A stretch of 10,480 nt of DNA from Candidatus Woesearchaeota archaeon (GCA_015520785.1 WAPJ01000023.1:1-10480); one strand, 5' to 3'. Counted from the first letter of the stretch, positions 1-5,468 are shown. Translations and numbers: made by a program. Notes: generated from the letters alone by a model not told the origin.

Positions 1-1
1 C

Positions 2-520
2 ACGAACATCCACCTGCACGGCTGGCAAGTGGATATTAACAGTCCCTACCCCGCCCTGCTTCCCCTCGCGAATGCGACGAGCACGTTCATCCCCCGCGGA
101 GCGGACCTGAGCAAGTTCTTCAGCATCGGGGATTATATCGTGACCAAAGTAGTATCGGTCTCCTCGCAGAACGTCGTGGACTTGACCATGAAAGGACCTG
201 GCTTGAAGAAGCTTGAGGGCGGACGGATCTTCATGGTCAACCCGGCTAAAGTCCCAAGGATTATCGGGCATAATGGGAGCATGATCCGTCTGATCAAGCA
301 GGCAACGCATGCGCGGATAACCATCGGTCAGAATGGCGTCTGTTATATCCAGGCAGAACCTGAGGATGAGATCCTCGCGATCAAAGCAATCAGGATTGTG
401 GAGAAGTATTCGCACGTGCAAGGCCTGACAGAAGCGGTGAAACGCTATCTCGAGGAGAAGACGGGACAGGAGATTCGCCTTGAACAGCCCGACCCGCGGC
501 AGCCACGCTTAAACGAGTAG
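2..520 (+). CDS. rrp4: Exosome complex RNA-binding protein Rrp4 (5' end outside window)
   Basis: Rrp4 is a cap subunit of the archaeal exosome. It sits on the Rrp41-Rrp42 ring, binds substrate RNA and guides it into the pore. The frame is open from the left edge, and a GWQVDINSPY stretch at about 20-49 matches the conserved region just before the S1 domain in Rrp4, so the N-terminus lies upstream. The GTG at 29 is therefore unlikely to be the real start. Next come an S1-like segment (about 100-230) and a KH domain whose GxxG loop reads GHNG at 266-277 within VPRIIGHNGSMIRLIKQ. A charged C-terminal tail ends at the TAG at 518-520. It is followed after 33 bases by rrp41, the usual archaeal exosome gene order. 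Family assignment is secure; only the start is missing. Confidence 0.95.
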   Translation, partial: TNIHLHGWQVDINSPYPALLPLANATSTFIPRGADLSKFFSIGDYIVTKVVSVSSQNVVDLTMKGPGLKKLEGGRIFMVNPAKVPRIIGHNGSMIRLIKQATHARITIGQNGVCYIQAEPEDEILAIKAIRIVEKYSHVQGLTEAVKRYLEEKTGQEIRLEQPDPRQPRLNE

Positions 521-553
521 AACATGCATAAAGAATGGGTATGGTGATGGTGT

Positions 554-1297
554 ATGGTGTATGAGAAGCGTTTTGACGGGCGTGGTTTTGACGAGCCACG
601 CGTCATGATTGCACGCGCGGGCGTGATCCCCCGTGCGGATGGGAGTGGTTATTTTAAGATTGGGAATACTGAGGCGTACGCGGCCGTGTATGGTCCGCGC
701 AGCCTCTACCCCCAGTTCATGCGTGATCCGACGAAAGGCGTGTTACGCTGCAGGTATAATATGATGCCCTTCGCGGGGGCTGGTGAACGCGTGAGGCCGG
801 GCACGAGCCGGCGGAGTAAAGAGATCAGCTTTGTCACCGAGAATGCCCTCCTCCCCGCATTGGACTTGAGTGCTTTTCCGAATGCCGTGGTGGACGTGTT
901 CATTGAACTCCCACAGACGGATGCGGGCACGCGAGCGGCTGGCATCACGGCTGCTGCCATCGCGCTTGCTGACGCGGGCCTGCCAATGCGCGGCCTCGTA
1001 AGCGCGATCGCCGTTGGCCGTGTGGGGGATAAGATTGTTGTCGACCTGACAAAGGAAGAAGAGGATTATGATGGTGAGGGTGGCGTCGCGGATATTCCCA
1101 TCGCGATGCTCCCGGATGAGGGTGTGGTAACCCTCCTCCAGATGGACGGCTTCCTCAAGCCTGAAGAACTTGAAGAGGCGCTCGAGAAGGCCCGGAAGGT
1201 CCTCTTACAGATTGAAGCCTTGCAGAAGGAAGCGCTCAAGGAGAAGTATGCGCGCGTCGACCTCTCACAACTGAGTATTGACGAGCTGGAAGGGTGA
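554..1297 (+). CDS. rrp41: Exosome complex exonuclease Rrp41 (catalytic RNase PH subunit)
   Basis: Rrp41 is the catalytic subunit of the exosome ring. It degrades RNA from the 3' end by phosphorolysis and can add tails in reverse. The 247-residue length is normal. Visible hallmarks are the N-terminal RFDGRGFDEPR, RPGTSRRSKEIS at about 81-92 (RNA/phosphate-binding arginines R86-R87), QTDAGTRAAGITAA at 121-134 with R127, and DLTKEEED at 164-171 followed by GVADIPIAM. D180 in that last motif matches the catalytic aspartate of characterised archaeal Rrp41 (D182 in the Sulfolobus protein, from memory). A GGTGA site at 543-547 lies 6 bases before the ATG at 554 and supports this start. The stop codon forms part of the ribosome-binding site of rrp42, so the two are probably translationally coupled. 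Confidence 0.97.
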   Translation: MVYEKRFDGRGFDEPRVMIARAGVIPRADGSGYFKIGNTEAYAAVYGPRSLYPQFMRDPTKGVLRCRYNMMPFAGAGERVRPGTSRRSKEISFVTENALLPALDLSAFPNAVVDVFIELPQTDAGTRAAGITAAAIALADAGLPMRGLVSAIAVGRVGDKIVVDLTKEEEDYDGEGGVADIPIAMLPDEGVVTLLQMDGFLKPEELEEALEKARKVLLQIEALQKEALKEKYARVDLSQLSIDELEG

Positions 1298-1302
1298 TAT
1301 GC

Positions 1303-2082
1303 ATGGTACATGATCTTCGTGACACGGTGAAACGCTACTATGAGAAAGACCTCCGCTTGGACGGGAGGAAGGGACTTACAACGTACCGGGACGTGAGCGT
1401 CCAGTATGGTGTGAGTAAGAATGCTGAGGGGAGTGCTCGCGTACGGATCGGTGAGACCGTCGTCCTGGCGGGCGTGAAGATGGCGGTTGACACGCCCTAT
1501 CCGGACACGCCTGACAAGGGAAACCTCATGGTGAACGCGGAGCTTACCCCTCTGAGTAGTCCTGAATTCGAGGCAGGCCCGCCGAGTGACTGGGCGATCG
1601 AGATTGCCCGCGTCGTGGACCGCGCGTTGCGTGAGGGTGAAGCGCTCAACCTGAAGGAACTCGTCATCGAACCGGGTGAGAAGGTCTGGACGGTGATTAT
1701 TGATATCGTCCCCGTGAATGATGCGGGCAACCTCCTGGACGCGGCAAGCCTCGCGGCACTCGCAGCATTATCCGATGCGCGCTTCCCCGCCTTGAAGGAC
1801 GGGCGGATTGACTATCATGAGAAGACTGACACGCGCTTACCCCTCCAGGCGAAGCCACTGCTCGTCACCGTGTATAAGACGGGCGACTTCCTCATCCTCG
1901 ACCCGGATTATGAGGAGGAGAAGGCCATGGAAGGCCGGTTGAGCGTCGGCCTGCTCGAGGATGGGACGCTCTGCGCATTGCAGAAGGGCTGGGCGGCAGC
2001 CTTCACACCAGAGGAAGTCTTAAAAGCCGTAGGGCTTGCGCGTACTGCTGCAGACCATTTACGCCAGTTCATCACGAGGTGA
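1303..2082 (+). CDS. rrp42: Exosome complex component Rrp42 (non-catalytic RNase PH subunit)
   Basis: Rrp42 alternates with Rrp41 in the hexameric exosome ring. It lacks the catalytic aspartate but shapes the RNA path and the active site. The protein opens with a helical segment and LRLDGRKGLTTYRDVSV, then GSARVRIGETVVLAGVK, GNLMVNAELTPLSS and the RVVDRALREGEAL region, all typical of Rrp42. An in-frame GTG at 1294 would overlap the rrp41 stop, but a GGTGA at 1293-1297 is correctly spaced (5 bases) for the ATG at 1303, giving 259 residues, the usual size. Its stop TGA at 2080-2082 is again part of the next gene's ribosome-binding site. No oddities are visible. Confidence 0.96.
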   Translation: MVHDLRDTVKRYYEKDLRLDGRKGLTTYRDVSVQYGVSKNAEGSARVRIGETVVLAGVKMAVDTPYPDTPDKGNLMVNAELTPLSSPEFEAGPPSDWAIEIARVVDRALREGEALNLKELVIEPGEKVWTVIIDIVPVNDAGNLLDAASLAALAALSDARFPALKDGRIDYHEKTDTRLPLQAKPLLVTVYKTGDFLILDPDYEEEKAMEGRLSVGLLEDGTLCALQKGWAAAFTPEEVLKAVGLARTAADHLRQFITR

Positions 2083-2089
2083 ATTGTTG

Positions 2090-2308
2090 ATGGGGAAGCA
2101 TACGCGTTTTGAACGAGCCCGCATTCTCGGCGCGCGCGCACTGCAGATTGCGATGGGCGCTCCCTTCCTCATCAAGCTGAGCGAGGAGGACTTACGAGAA
2201 CTCAAGTATAGTAGTCTTCGGATCGCGCAGCGCGAGTATGAGGCAGGGCTCGTACCATTAAAGATCGTGCGCGTCCTCCCTGATGGCCATGAAGAGGACG
2301 TCCTCTAG
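2090..2308 (+). CDS. rpo6: DNA-directed RNA polymerase subunit Rpo6 (RpoK, Rpb6/omega homologue)
   Basis: This is the small RNA polymerase subunit that clamps the large subunit and helps assembly, equivalent to eukaryotic Rpb6 and bacterial omega. The hallmark TRFERARILGARALQIAMGAP at residues 5-25 is unmistakable, followed by EEDLRELKYSSLRIAQREYEAG. At 72 residues it is a normal archaeal size. GAGGTGA at 2076-2082, overlapping the rrp42 stop, is 7 bases before the ATG at 2090 and fixes this start; an upstream ATG at 2036 would lie inside rrp42. It is the last gene of the exosome operon. The final codons form a palindrome that may act in termination. Confidence 0.96.
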   Translation: MGKHTRFERARILGARALQIAMGAPFLIKLSEEDLRELKYSSLRIAQREYEAGLVPLKIVRVLPDGHEEDVL

Positions 2309-2336
2309 AAAAGCGTTTTTCATATCCCCTCTTTTT
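2293..2336 (+). terminator. Palindrome plus two T-tracts after rpo6
   Basis: A perfect 14-base palindrome (AGAGGACGTCCTCT, 2293-2306) overlaps the last codons and stop of rpo6. T-runs follow at 2316-2320 and 2332-2336. Archaeal transcription commonly ends at T-tracts, and a hairpin is not required, so the T-runs are the stronger part of the signal. It marks the end of the exosome-rpo6 operon. Confidence 0.6.
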
Positions 2337-2524
2337 CCGCTCTCTCCTCAGCTTTAGTAATCCTTATCCATCCTCCTCTAATCTCTCCTCTCACCTTCTT
2401 CTCCACCATCCATAACTCTTTCTCCCTATCAGTCTCATGTTCATGATGATCGGGAAGAAGAAAGATATCGTGAAGAGGGTGTGGGGGAGGAGAGGGGGGA
2501 TATGGCATGGAACATAGTCTCCCT
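2309..2524. other. Convergent gap with pyrimidine then purine tract
   Basis: This stretch between rpo6 and the minus-strand membrane protein gene has no confident gene. The plus strand is pyrimidine-rich from about 2320 to 2430 and purine-rich from about 2450 to 2500. For two converging genes this places a pyrimidine-rich, terminator-prone strand downstream of each. Two short open frames exist: a plus-strand 26-residue basic frame (2437-2517) and a minus-strand 62-residue frame (2508-2320). Both lack good ribosome-binding sites and use codons unlike their neighbours, so I do not call them genes. A C-box-like ATGATGA at 2443-2449 has no matching D box nearby. Confidence 0.5.
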
Positions 2525-3064
2525 CTAGAGGGGGATGGTGACGCTGAGCGTGCGGAGGAGATGATGATACAGGATGAGGATGATCGTGAGAACAAGGGTG
2601 AAGATGATGAGGAGGACGGCCTCGCGACGCGTGAAATGATGTTCTTCAAGACTGTCCAGCATTTCATCCGCGAGCGTGAGGCTGAGGAACGTGCCGAGAG
2701 CGGAGAGGCTGATGATCAACCAGTAGGGCCAGGGATGCGTGAGGATACTATAATGCAACTGGAGGAGGGGTGTCAGCTGATAGACGGCAGGATTGAGGAG
2801 GAGCGTGGCGAGGATGCTCACGCCCGCAATGAGCCAGACGATCAGCTCGGACTTGCGCATTGGCAGGTGGAAGAGCAGGCGGACGGGGAAGTCAACGAGA
2901 AAGCCCGCATCCGCGATAGGCGTTGCAGTGACGAAGAACGCCCATGTGAGGAGCGTGACAAGCAGGCCGTGCTCAAGCCCATACTCGTGCACGACCCACA
3001 CGGCATACGCGAGGAGAATACCCAGGAGGATGAGGAATTTCACAATGGGATGATCGCCGCGCAT
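2525..3064 (-). CDS. Conserved-looking integral membrane protein, unknown function
   Basis: The predicted protein has five hydrophobic segments at about residues 7-25, 33-51, 73-90, 112-132 and 149-166. A long non-membrane stretch follows the second (TPIADAGFLVDFPVRL, residues 48-63). Its mix of Pro, Asp and Arg looks like a conserved signature, but I cannot name the family. The frame extends upstream to an ATG at 3121. I prefer the ATG at 3064 because a TATA box (CTTTTAAAG, 3089-3097 on this strand) is centred about 29 bases before it, as expected for a leaderless transcript, and would lie inside the longer version. That gives 179 residues. The gene converges on rpo6 and diverges from the Bud32 gene. 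No enzyme motif or signal peptide is visible. That it is a real gene is likely; its function is open. Confidence 0.8.
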   Translation of the reverse strand: MRGDHPIVKFLILLGILLAYAVWVVHEYGLEHGLLVTLLTWAFFVTATPIADAGFLVDFPVRLLFHLPMRKSELIVWLIAGVSILATLLLNPAVYQLTPLLQLHYSILTHPWPYWLIISLSALGTFLSLTLADEMLDSLEEHHFTRREAVLLIIFTLVLTIILILYHHLLRTLSVTIPL

Positions 3065-3088
3065 ACGCGTCCCATCACACCCTTCTTT

Positions 3089-3097
3089 CTTTAAAAG
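3089..3097 (-). promoter_or_regulatory. TATA box for the membrane protein gene
   Basis: CTTTTAAAG reads as a good archaeal TATA element on the minus strand. Its centre is about 29 bases upstream of the ATG at 3064, so transcription would begin at or just before that start codon. Confidence 0.6.
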
Positions 3098-3309
3098 ACC
3101 TGTGTTCTCATTCGGAAACACTCATCCCTCCTATCGCTCCCTCCATTCCTTAACCTGGCTTTTCTGCTTGCCTTTAGCATGAGCTTCATGCGTCACATGC
3201 CTCTGCCTTTACACTCACTCCCTAGAAAAAACACTTCTTCTCCCATTCGAGCAGGAGAAGATGTCCTCTGCCTGAGAGAAGGAGGATATTCCGTGTGGAG
3301 GAGCTGGGA

Positions 3310-3315
3310 TTATAA
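3310..3315 (+). promoter_or_regulatory. TATA box for the Bud32 gene
   Basis: TTATAA at 3310-3315 is centred about 28 bases before the ATG at 3341, the spacing of a leaderless archaeal transcript. It decides the start of the kinase gene, because the longer frame from 3179 would run straight through this promoter. Confidence 0.6.
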
Positions 3316-3340
3316 GCATCCCCTCCCCACCCGCAGGGTG

Positions 3341-3985
3341 ATGGTTGAGCCTGCGAAGAGGGAGATGCGCGTGGAGAAGCCTGAACGCGTCTATCAGGGC
3401 GCCGAGGCGAGAGTGGAAGTCTATGCGGAGTGGATTGTAAAGCATCGTCCCTCCAAGGCCTATCGGCATCCACACTTGGATGAACGCCTCCGGCAGGAGC
3501 GGACGGTGCGTGAGGAACGCCTCCAAGCACGCGCAGCCCAGCTCGGCATCAGTCCTCGGATTGAACGGGTGGATGCGTTCACGCTCAGCATTCAGCGTGT
3601 GAAGGGCAGGTCACTCCTCGAACTCCCCTTGGGAGAGTGGGAGGAGCATCTGCCAGGATGGCTTGGCAGGGTGCTCGCACGCTTACACAAGGCTGGCATC
3701 GTGCATGGTGATGTTACACCCCGGAATATTCTCCTCGCGGATGAGCGCTTCTGGCTGATTGACTATGGGCTTGCCCTGGCGAGCAGGCGCTTGGAGGATC
3801 AAGCGTATGATCTTGCCATGCTCACGCACACGTTCAGCGCGTATCCCTCCATCCCCCGCGCGGTTCTCGAAGCATACCTCGCAGAACTGGATGAGGGGGA
3901 GCGAGAACGCTTCCGTGAACGCTACGAGCAGATCCTCCGCAGGGGGAGGCATAAGCAGAAGCAGGAGGCAAGAGGAGAGGGATGA
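3341..3985 (+). CDS. bud32: Bud32 / PRPK-family KEOPS protein kinase
   Basis: Bud32 is the small kinase/ATPase of the KEOPS complex, which with Kae1 makes the t6A modification on tRNAs reading ANN codons. With the start at 3341 the protein has 214 residues, the normal size for a stand-alone Bud32. The motifs fit the family: GAEARVEVY near residues 20-28, the ATP-binding K34 in WIVKHRPSKAYRHPHLDERL, the catalytic loop HGDVTPRN with D124 and N129, the metal-binding DYG at 141-143 (DFG in most relatives), then LEDQAYDLAML and the basic RRGRHKQ tail. There is no fused Kae1 domain, unlike in some euryarchaea. The frame extends to 3179, but a TATA box at 3310-3315 argues for the short form; ATG 3365 is a less likely alternative. 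Confidence 0.92.
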   Translation: MVEPAKREMRVEKPERVYQGAEARVEVYAEWIVKHRPSKAYRHPHLDERLRQERTVREERLQARAAQLGISPRIERVDAFTLSIQRVKGRSLLELPLGEWEEHLPGWLGRVLARLHKAGIVHGDVTPRNILLADERFWLIDYGLALASRRLEDQAYDLAMLTHTFSAYPSIPRAVLEAYLAELDEGERERFRERYEQILRRGRHKQKQEARGEG

Positions 3986-3987
3986 AC

Positions 3988-3994
3988 TTTTAAG
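3988..3994 (+). promoter_or_regulatory. TATA box for tRNA-Ser
   Basis: TTTTAAG lies two bases after the Bud32 stop and about 32 bases before the mature tRNA-Ser 5' end, a suitable position for a short-leader tRNA transcript. Confidence 0.6.
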
Positions 3995-4022
3995 AATCAT
4001 CCACGCTTTCTCTCCCTCTCCT

Positions 4023-4107
4023 GCCGCGGTCGCATAACCTGGTAGTGCGCTGGCCTGGAGAGCCAGTCCCCGCTTGGGGATTGTGGGTTCGAATCCCACC
4101 CGCGGCG
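4023..4107 (+). tRNA. tRNA-Ser(GGA)
   Basis: An 85-base class II tRNA. The acceptor stem GCCGCGG (4023-4029) pairs with CCGCGGC (4100-4106), with discriminator G at 4107. The anticodon stem CTGGC/GCCAG encloses loop CTGGAGA with anticodon GGA at 4057-4059. The long variable arm, CCCC-GCTT-GGGG, is diagnostic for Ser or Leu, and GGA makes it Ser. The T arm is GTGGG-TTCGAAT-CCCAC. There is no encoded CCA and no intron in the anticodon loop. Confidence 0.97.
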
Positions 4108-4370
4108 CATCCTCCCCTTCTCCTGCACGCGTTCCTTTCTCTTTCCGAACCTGCTTTTCCCCTCTACTCCTTATCTTCTCTTCTCCCCTTCTTCCTTTCA
4201 TTCGCTCTCTCCTTCACATTCCTCACAGGACCATTCATTCTGCGTGTGGATATGCTGCCATTGGATAAGAGAAAAAAGAGAAGAGGCAGATGGAGATAGG
4301 GGAAGATACGATGAGGAAGAGTAACAATGAACGAGGGGAGTGGAAGCTGAAGCTGCGTCTCATCCATAGA
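4108..4370. other. Gene-poor stretch: pyrimidine tract then purine tract
   Basis: From 4110 to about 4215 the plus strand is almost entirely C and T, with T-runs that could terminate the tRNA-Ser transcript. From about 4262 to 4345 it is strongly purine-rich. Facing CTCTTCTC (4178-4185) and GAGAAGAG (4278-4285) segments could pair, but both are low-complexity. The only open frame worth listing is the 44-residue one from 4290. The segment leads into the hammerhead-like structure from 4371. Confidence 0.5.
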
Positions 4371-4424
4371 GTATTACTCGCTCCTGATGAACTCGAGCCG
4401 GGTGAAACCCGTAGGTTTATATAG
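4290..4424 (+). CDS. Possible small protein, 44 residues (doubtful)
   Basis: An ATG at 4290 opens a 44-residue frame, hydrophilic and charged at the start and then LKLRLIHRVLLAPDELEPGE, ending at TAG 4422-4424. I do not recognise it. A weak GAGG lies just upstream, and there is no clear TATA box at the right distance. Its last 18 codons run through the hammerhead structure, and its stop lies in the TATA box of stem-loop III. The base pattern there is better explained by the RNA fold than by coding. It could be a real leader peptide or chance; chance is somewhat more likely. Confidence 0.2.
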   Translation: MEIGEDTMRKSNNERGEWKLKLRLIHRVLLAPDELEPGETRRFI

Positions 4425-4463
4425 GAGGGTGCTGTTTGATCATGCCGGGTTGATGAGTAATGC
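4371..4463 (+). ncRNA. Hammerhead ribozyme, type I (predicted self-cleaving RNA)
   Basis: All core elements of a hammerhead are present in order. Core CTGATGA is at 4384-4390 (C3 to A9). Stem II pairs ACTCG 4391-4395 with CGGGT 4399-4403. GAA at 4404-4406 gives G12, A13, A14. Stem III pairs ACCCG 4407-4411 with CGGGT 4446-4450, including the required A15.1-U16.1, around a 34-base loop. The cleavage base H17 is T4451. Stem I pairs CT... T4382-C4383 with G4452-A4453 and, after a small internal loop (GC against T), 4371-4379 with 4455-4463 (nine pairs, one G-U). Both ends enter through stem I, hence type I. Predicted cleavage is between 4451 and 4452. Weak points are an A-U pair at 10.1-11.1 instead of G-C, a 3-base loop II, and U rather than C at the cut. 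It overlaps the SIS gene start. Activity is inferred, not shown. Confidence 0.8.
4416..4423 (+). promoter_or_regulatory. TATA box-like element inside ribozyme loop III
   Basis: TTTATATA is the best match to an archaeal TATA consensus in the window. A start about 25 bases downstream of its centre would be near 4445, giving the SIS gene a leader of about 15 bases before ATG 4460. Such a transcript would lack the first half of the hammerhead, so the ribozyme can only act in RNA initiated further upstream. Confidence 0.55.
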
Positions 4464-5449
4464 GTGGGACGATGCGTGATCTCGTGCGGAAGGCCTACTT
4501 GCCCTGGCAGTATGGCATGCAGCTCGGCCTCCCGAAGGGGCTTGCCGGGCTGAACGTCCAGCAGATTACCTGTCTCGCCACGGGGAGTAGTCTGTTCGCG
4601 TGTGACATGCTCCGCATGCTCTCCCCGCACGTACGCGTTGAAACCCCCTTCACGCTCCATGATGAGATGCTCACGCCCGGAACACTCCTCGTAACGCTCT
4701 CAGAGAGTGGGGAGAGTGCGGATGTGATCCGCGCATGGCGGAAGAGTCTTGGAACGCCTGTCGAGCAGCTCGTCTTGACGAGTAATGGTCCCCTCCGCCG
4801 CGAAGCGAAGGGCCGCGTACCAGTCCTCCCCCTGCCAGACTCGCTCCCAGCGGAGGTTGGCTTGTATGCGAGTATCCCGCTCCTCCTCCGGATTGAGGGG
4901 ATGCTCTTCACGCATGACTATCCGCTCGAATCCGTCCTTGGGATGCTGAAGCGTGCCGCGGAGCAGGATGAAACGCTTCGCTTCGCGGAGCATCTTGCAA
5001 CTGCTGTGGGGAAGCGCTTCCTCCTGGGGATTGCAGTGGACGACTCGCCAGGCCTCCGCCTCCTGGGTGACGTGCTCTTAAGCACGCGGGGCATGCTGAG
5101 CATGAGCCTCCCGTTGAGCAGCGCCGTGCATACGCTCCCCGCCTTCCTCCGCGAGCAGATGCTGGCGGTGGATGATGTCTTCTTCCTCTTCCTCCGTGAG
5201 GCTGAGGAGGACTCGTTTACGAGCAGCATGTTCGAACAGCTCCGCATGCTTGTACAGGGGGTGAAAGGGGAGAGTATGACGCTCATCCTGAAGGGTGCAA
5301 GGCTTGTCAGGTGGATGGACATGCTCACGCGTATTCTCCTCACGGGAGTGATCCTCGCGGAGCGGGAGGAGCATGTGGCTTTCGCCAAGCCCGCATTGCA
5401 GAGTGTGATGCGGAAGCTCTTCCTCCAGCTGGGTGGTGAGAAGCGGTAA
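4460..5449 (+). CDS. SIS-domain sugar-phosphate isomerase-like protein (divergent PGI/PMI type)
   Basis: The protein appears to be built from two SIS (sugar isomerase) halves, as in archaeal bifunctional phosphoglucose/phosphomannose isomerases of about 300-330 residues; this one has 329. Seen are a first-half glycine/serine segment CLATGSSLFACDML at about 35-48 and a phosphate-binding LSESGESADVIRAW at about 77-90, corresponding to the SxSGxT loop. Next comes PLPDSLPAEVGLYASIPLLL at about 115-134, where the family normally carries a PR-A signature, then a second half from about 175. The usual His-containing NHNE-like motif is not obvious; AVHTLPAFL may be its place. A cytosolic sugar-phosphate enzyme or binding protein is likely, with substrate unknown. 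The start could be ATG 4460, which lies within ribozyme stem I, or ATG 4472, which lies outside it. Neither has a strong GGTGA site. Confidence 0.8.
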   Translation: MRGTMRDLVRKAYLPWQYGMQLGLPKGLAGLNVQQITCLATGSSLFACDMLRMLSPHVRVETPFTLHDEMLTPGTLLVTLSESGESADVIRAWRKSLGTPVEQLVLTSNGPLRREAKGRVPVLPLPDSLPAEVGLYASIPLLLRIEGMLFTHDYPLESVLGMLKRAAEQDETLRFAEHLATAVGKRFLLGIAVDDSPGLRLLGDVLLSTRGMLSMSLPLSSAVHTLPAFLREQMLAVDDVFFLFLREAEEDSFTSSMFEQLRMLVQGVKGESMTLILKGARLVRWMDMLTRILLTGVILAEREEHVAFAKPALQSVMRKLFLQLGGEKR

Positions 5450-5468
5450 GAATTGGGTGATCCACGCC

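Noticed and set aside
2443..2449. C box-like ATGATGA suggesting a C/D box guide RNA
   Set aside because: No D box CTGA at a suitable distance and no second box pair, so there is no complete C/D structure.
2320..2508. Minus-strand 62-residue frame downstream of the membrane protein gene
   Set aside because: Rich in AGA/AGG/ATA codons unlike neighbours, no well-placed ribosome-binding site, and its charged sequence follows from the local purine bias.
2507..3094. Plus-strand 195-residue acidic frame
   Set aside because: Antisense shadow of the membrane protein gene. The acidic composition is what results from reading hydrophobic Leu/Ile codons on the opposite strand.
3236..3261. Stem-loop TCTTCTCC/GGAGAAGA upstream of Bud32
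   Set aside because: Eight pairs with a 10-base loop, but made of low-complexity pyrimidine/purine sequence common in this window's gaps. No RNA family features or promoter support it.
3179..3340. N-terminal extension of Bud32 from ATG 3179 (54 extra residues)
   Set aside because: A TATA box at 3310-3315 at leaderless distance from ATG 3341 lies inside it, the extra residues have no kinase similarity, and the short form has the normal Bud32 length.
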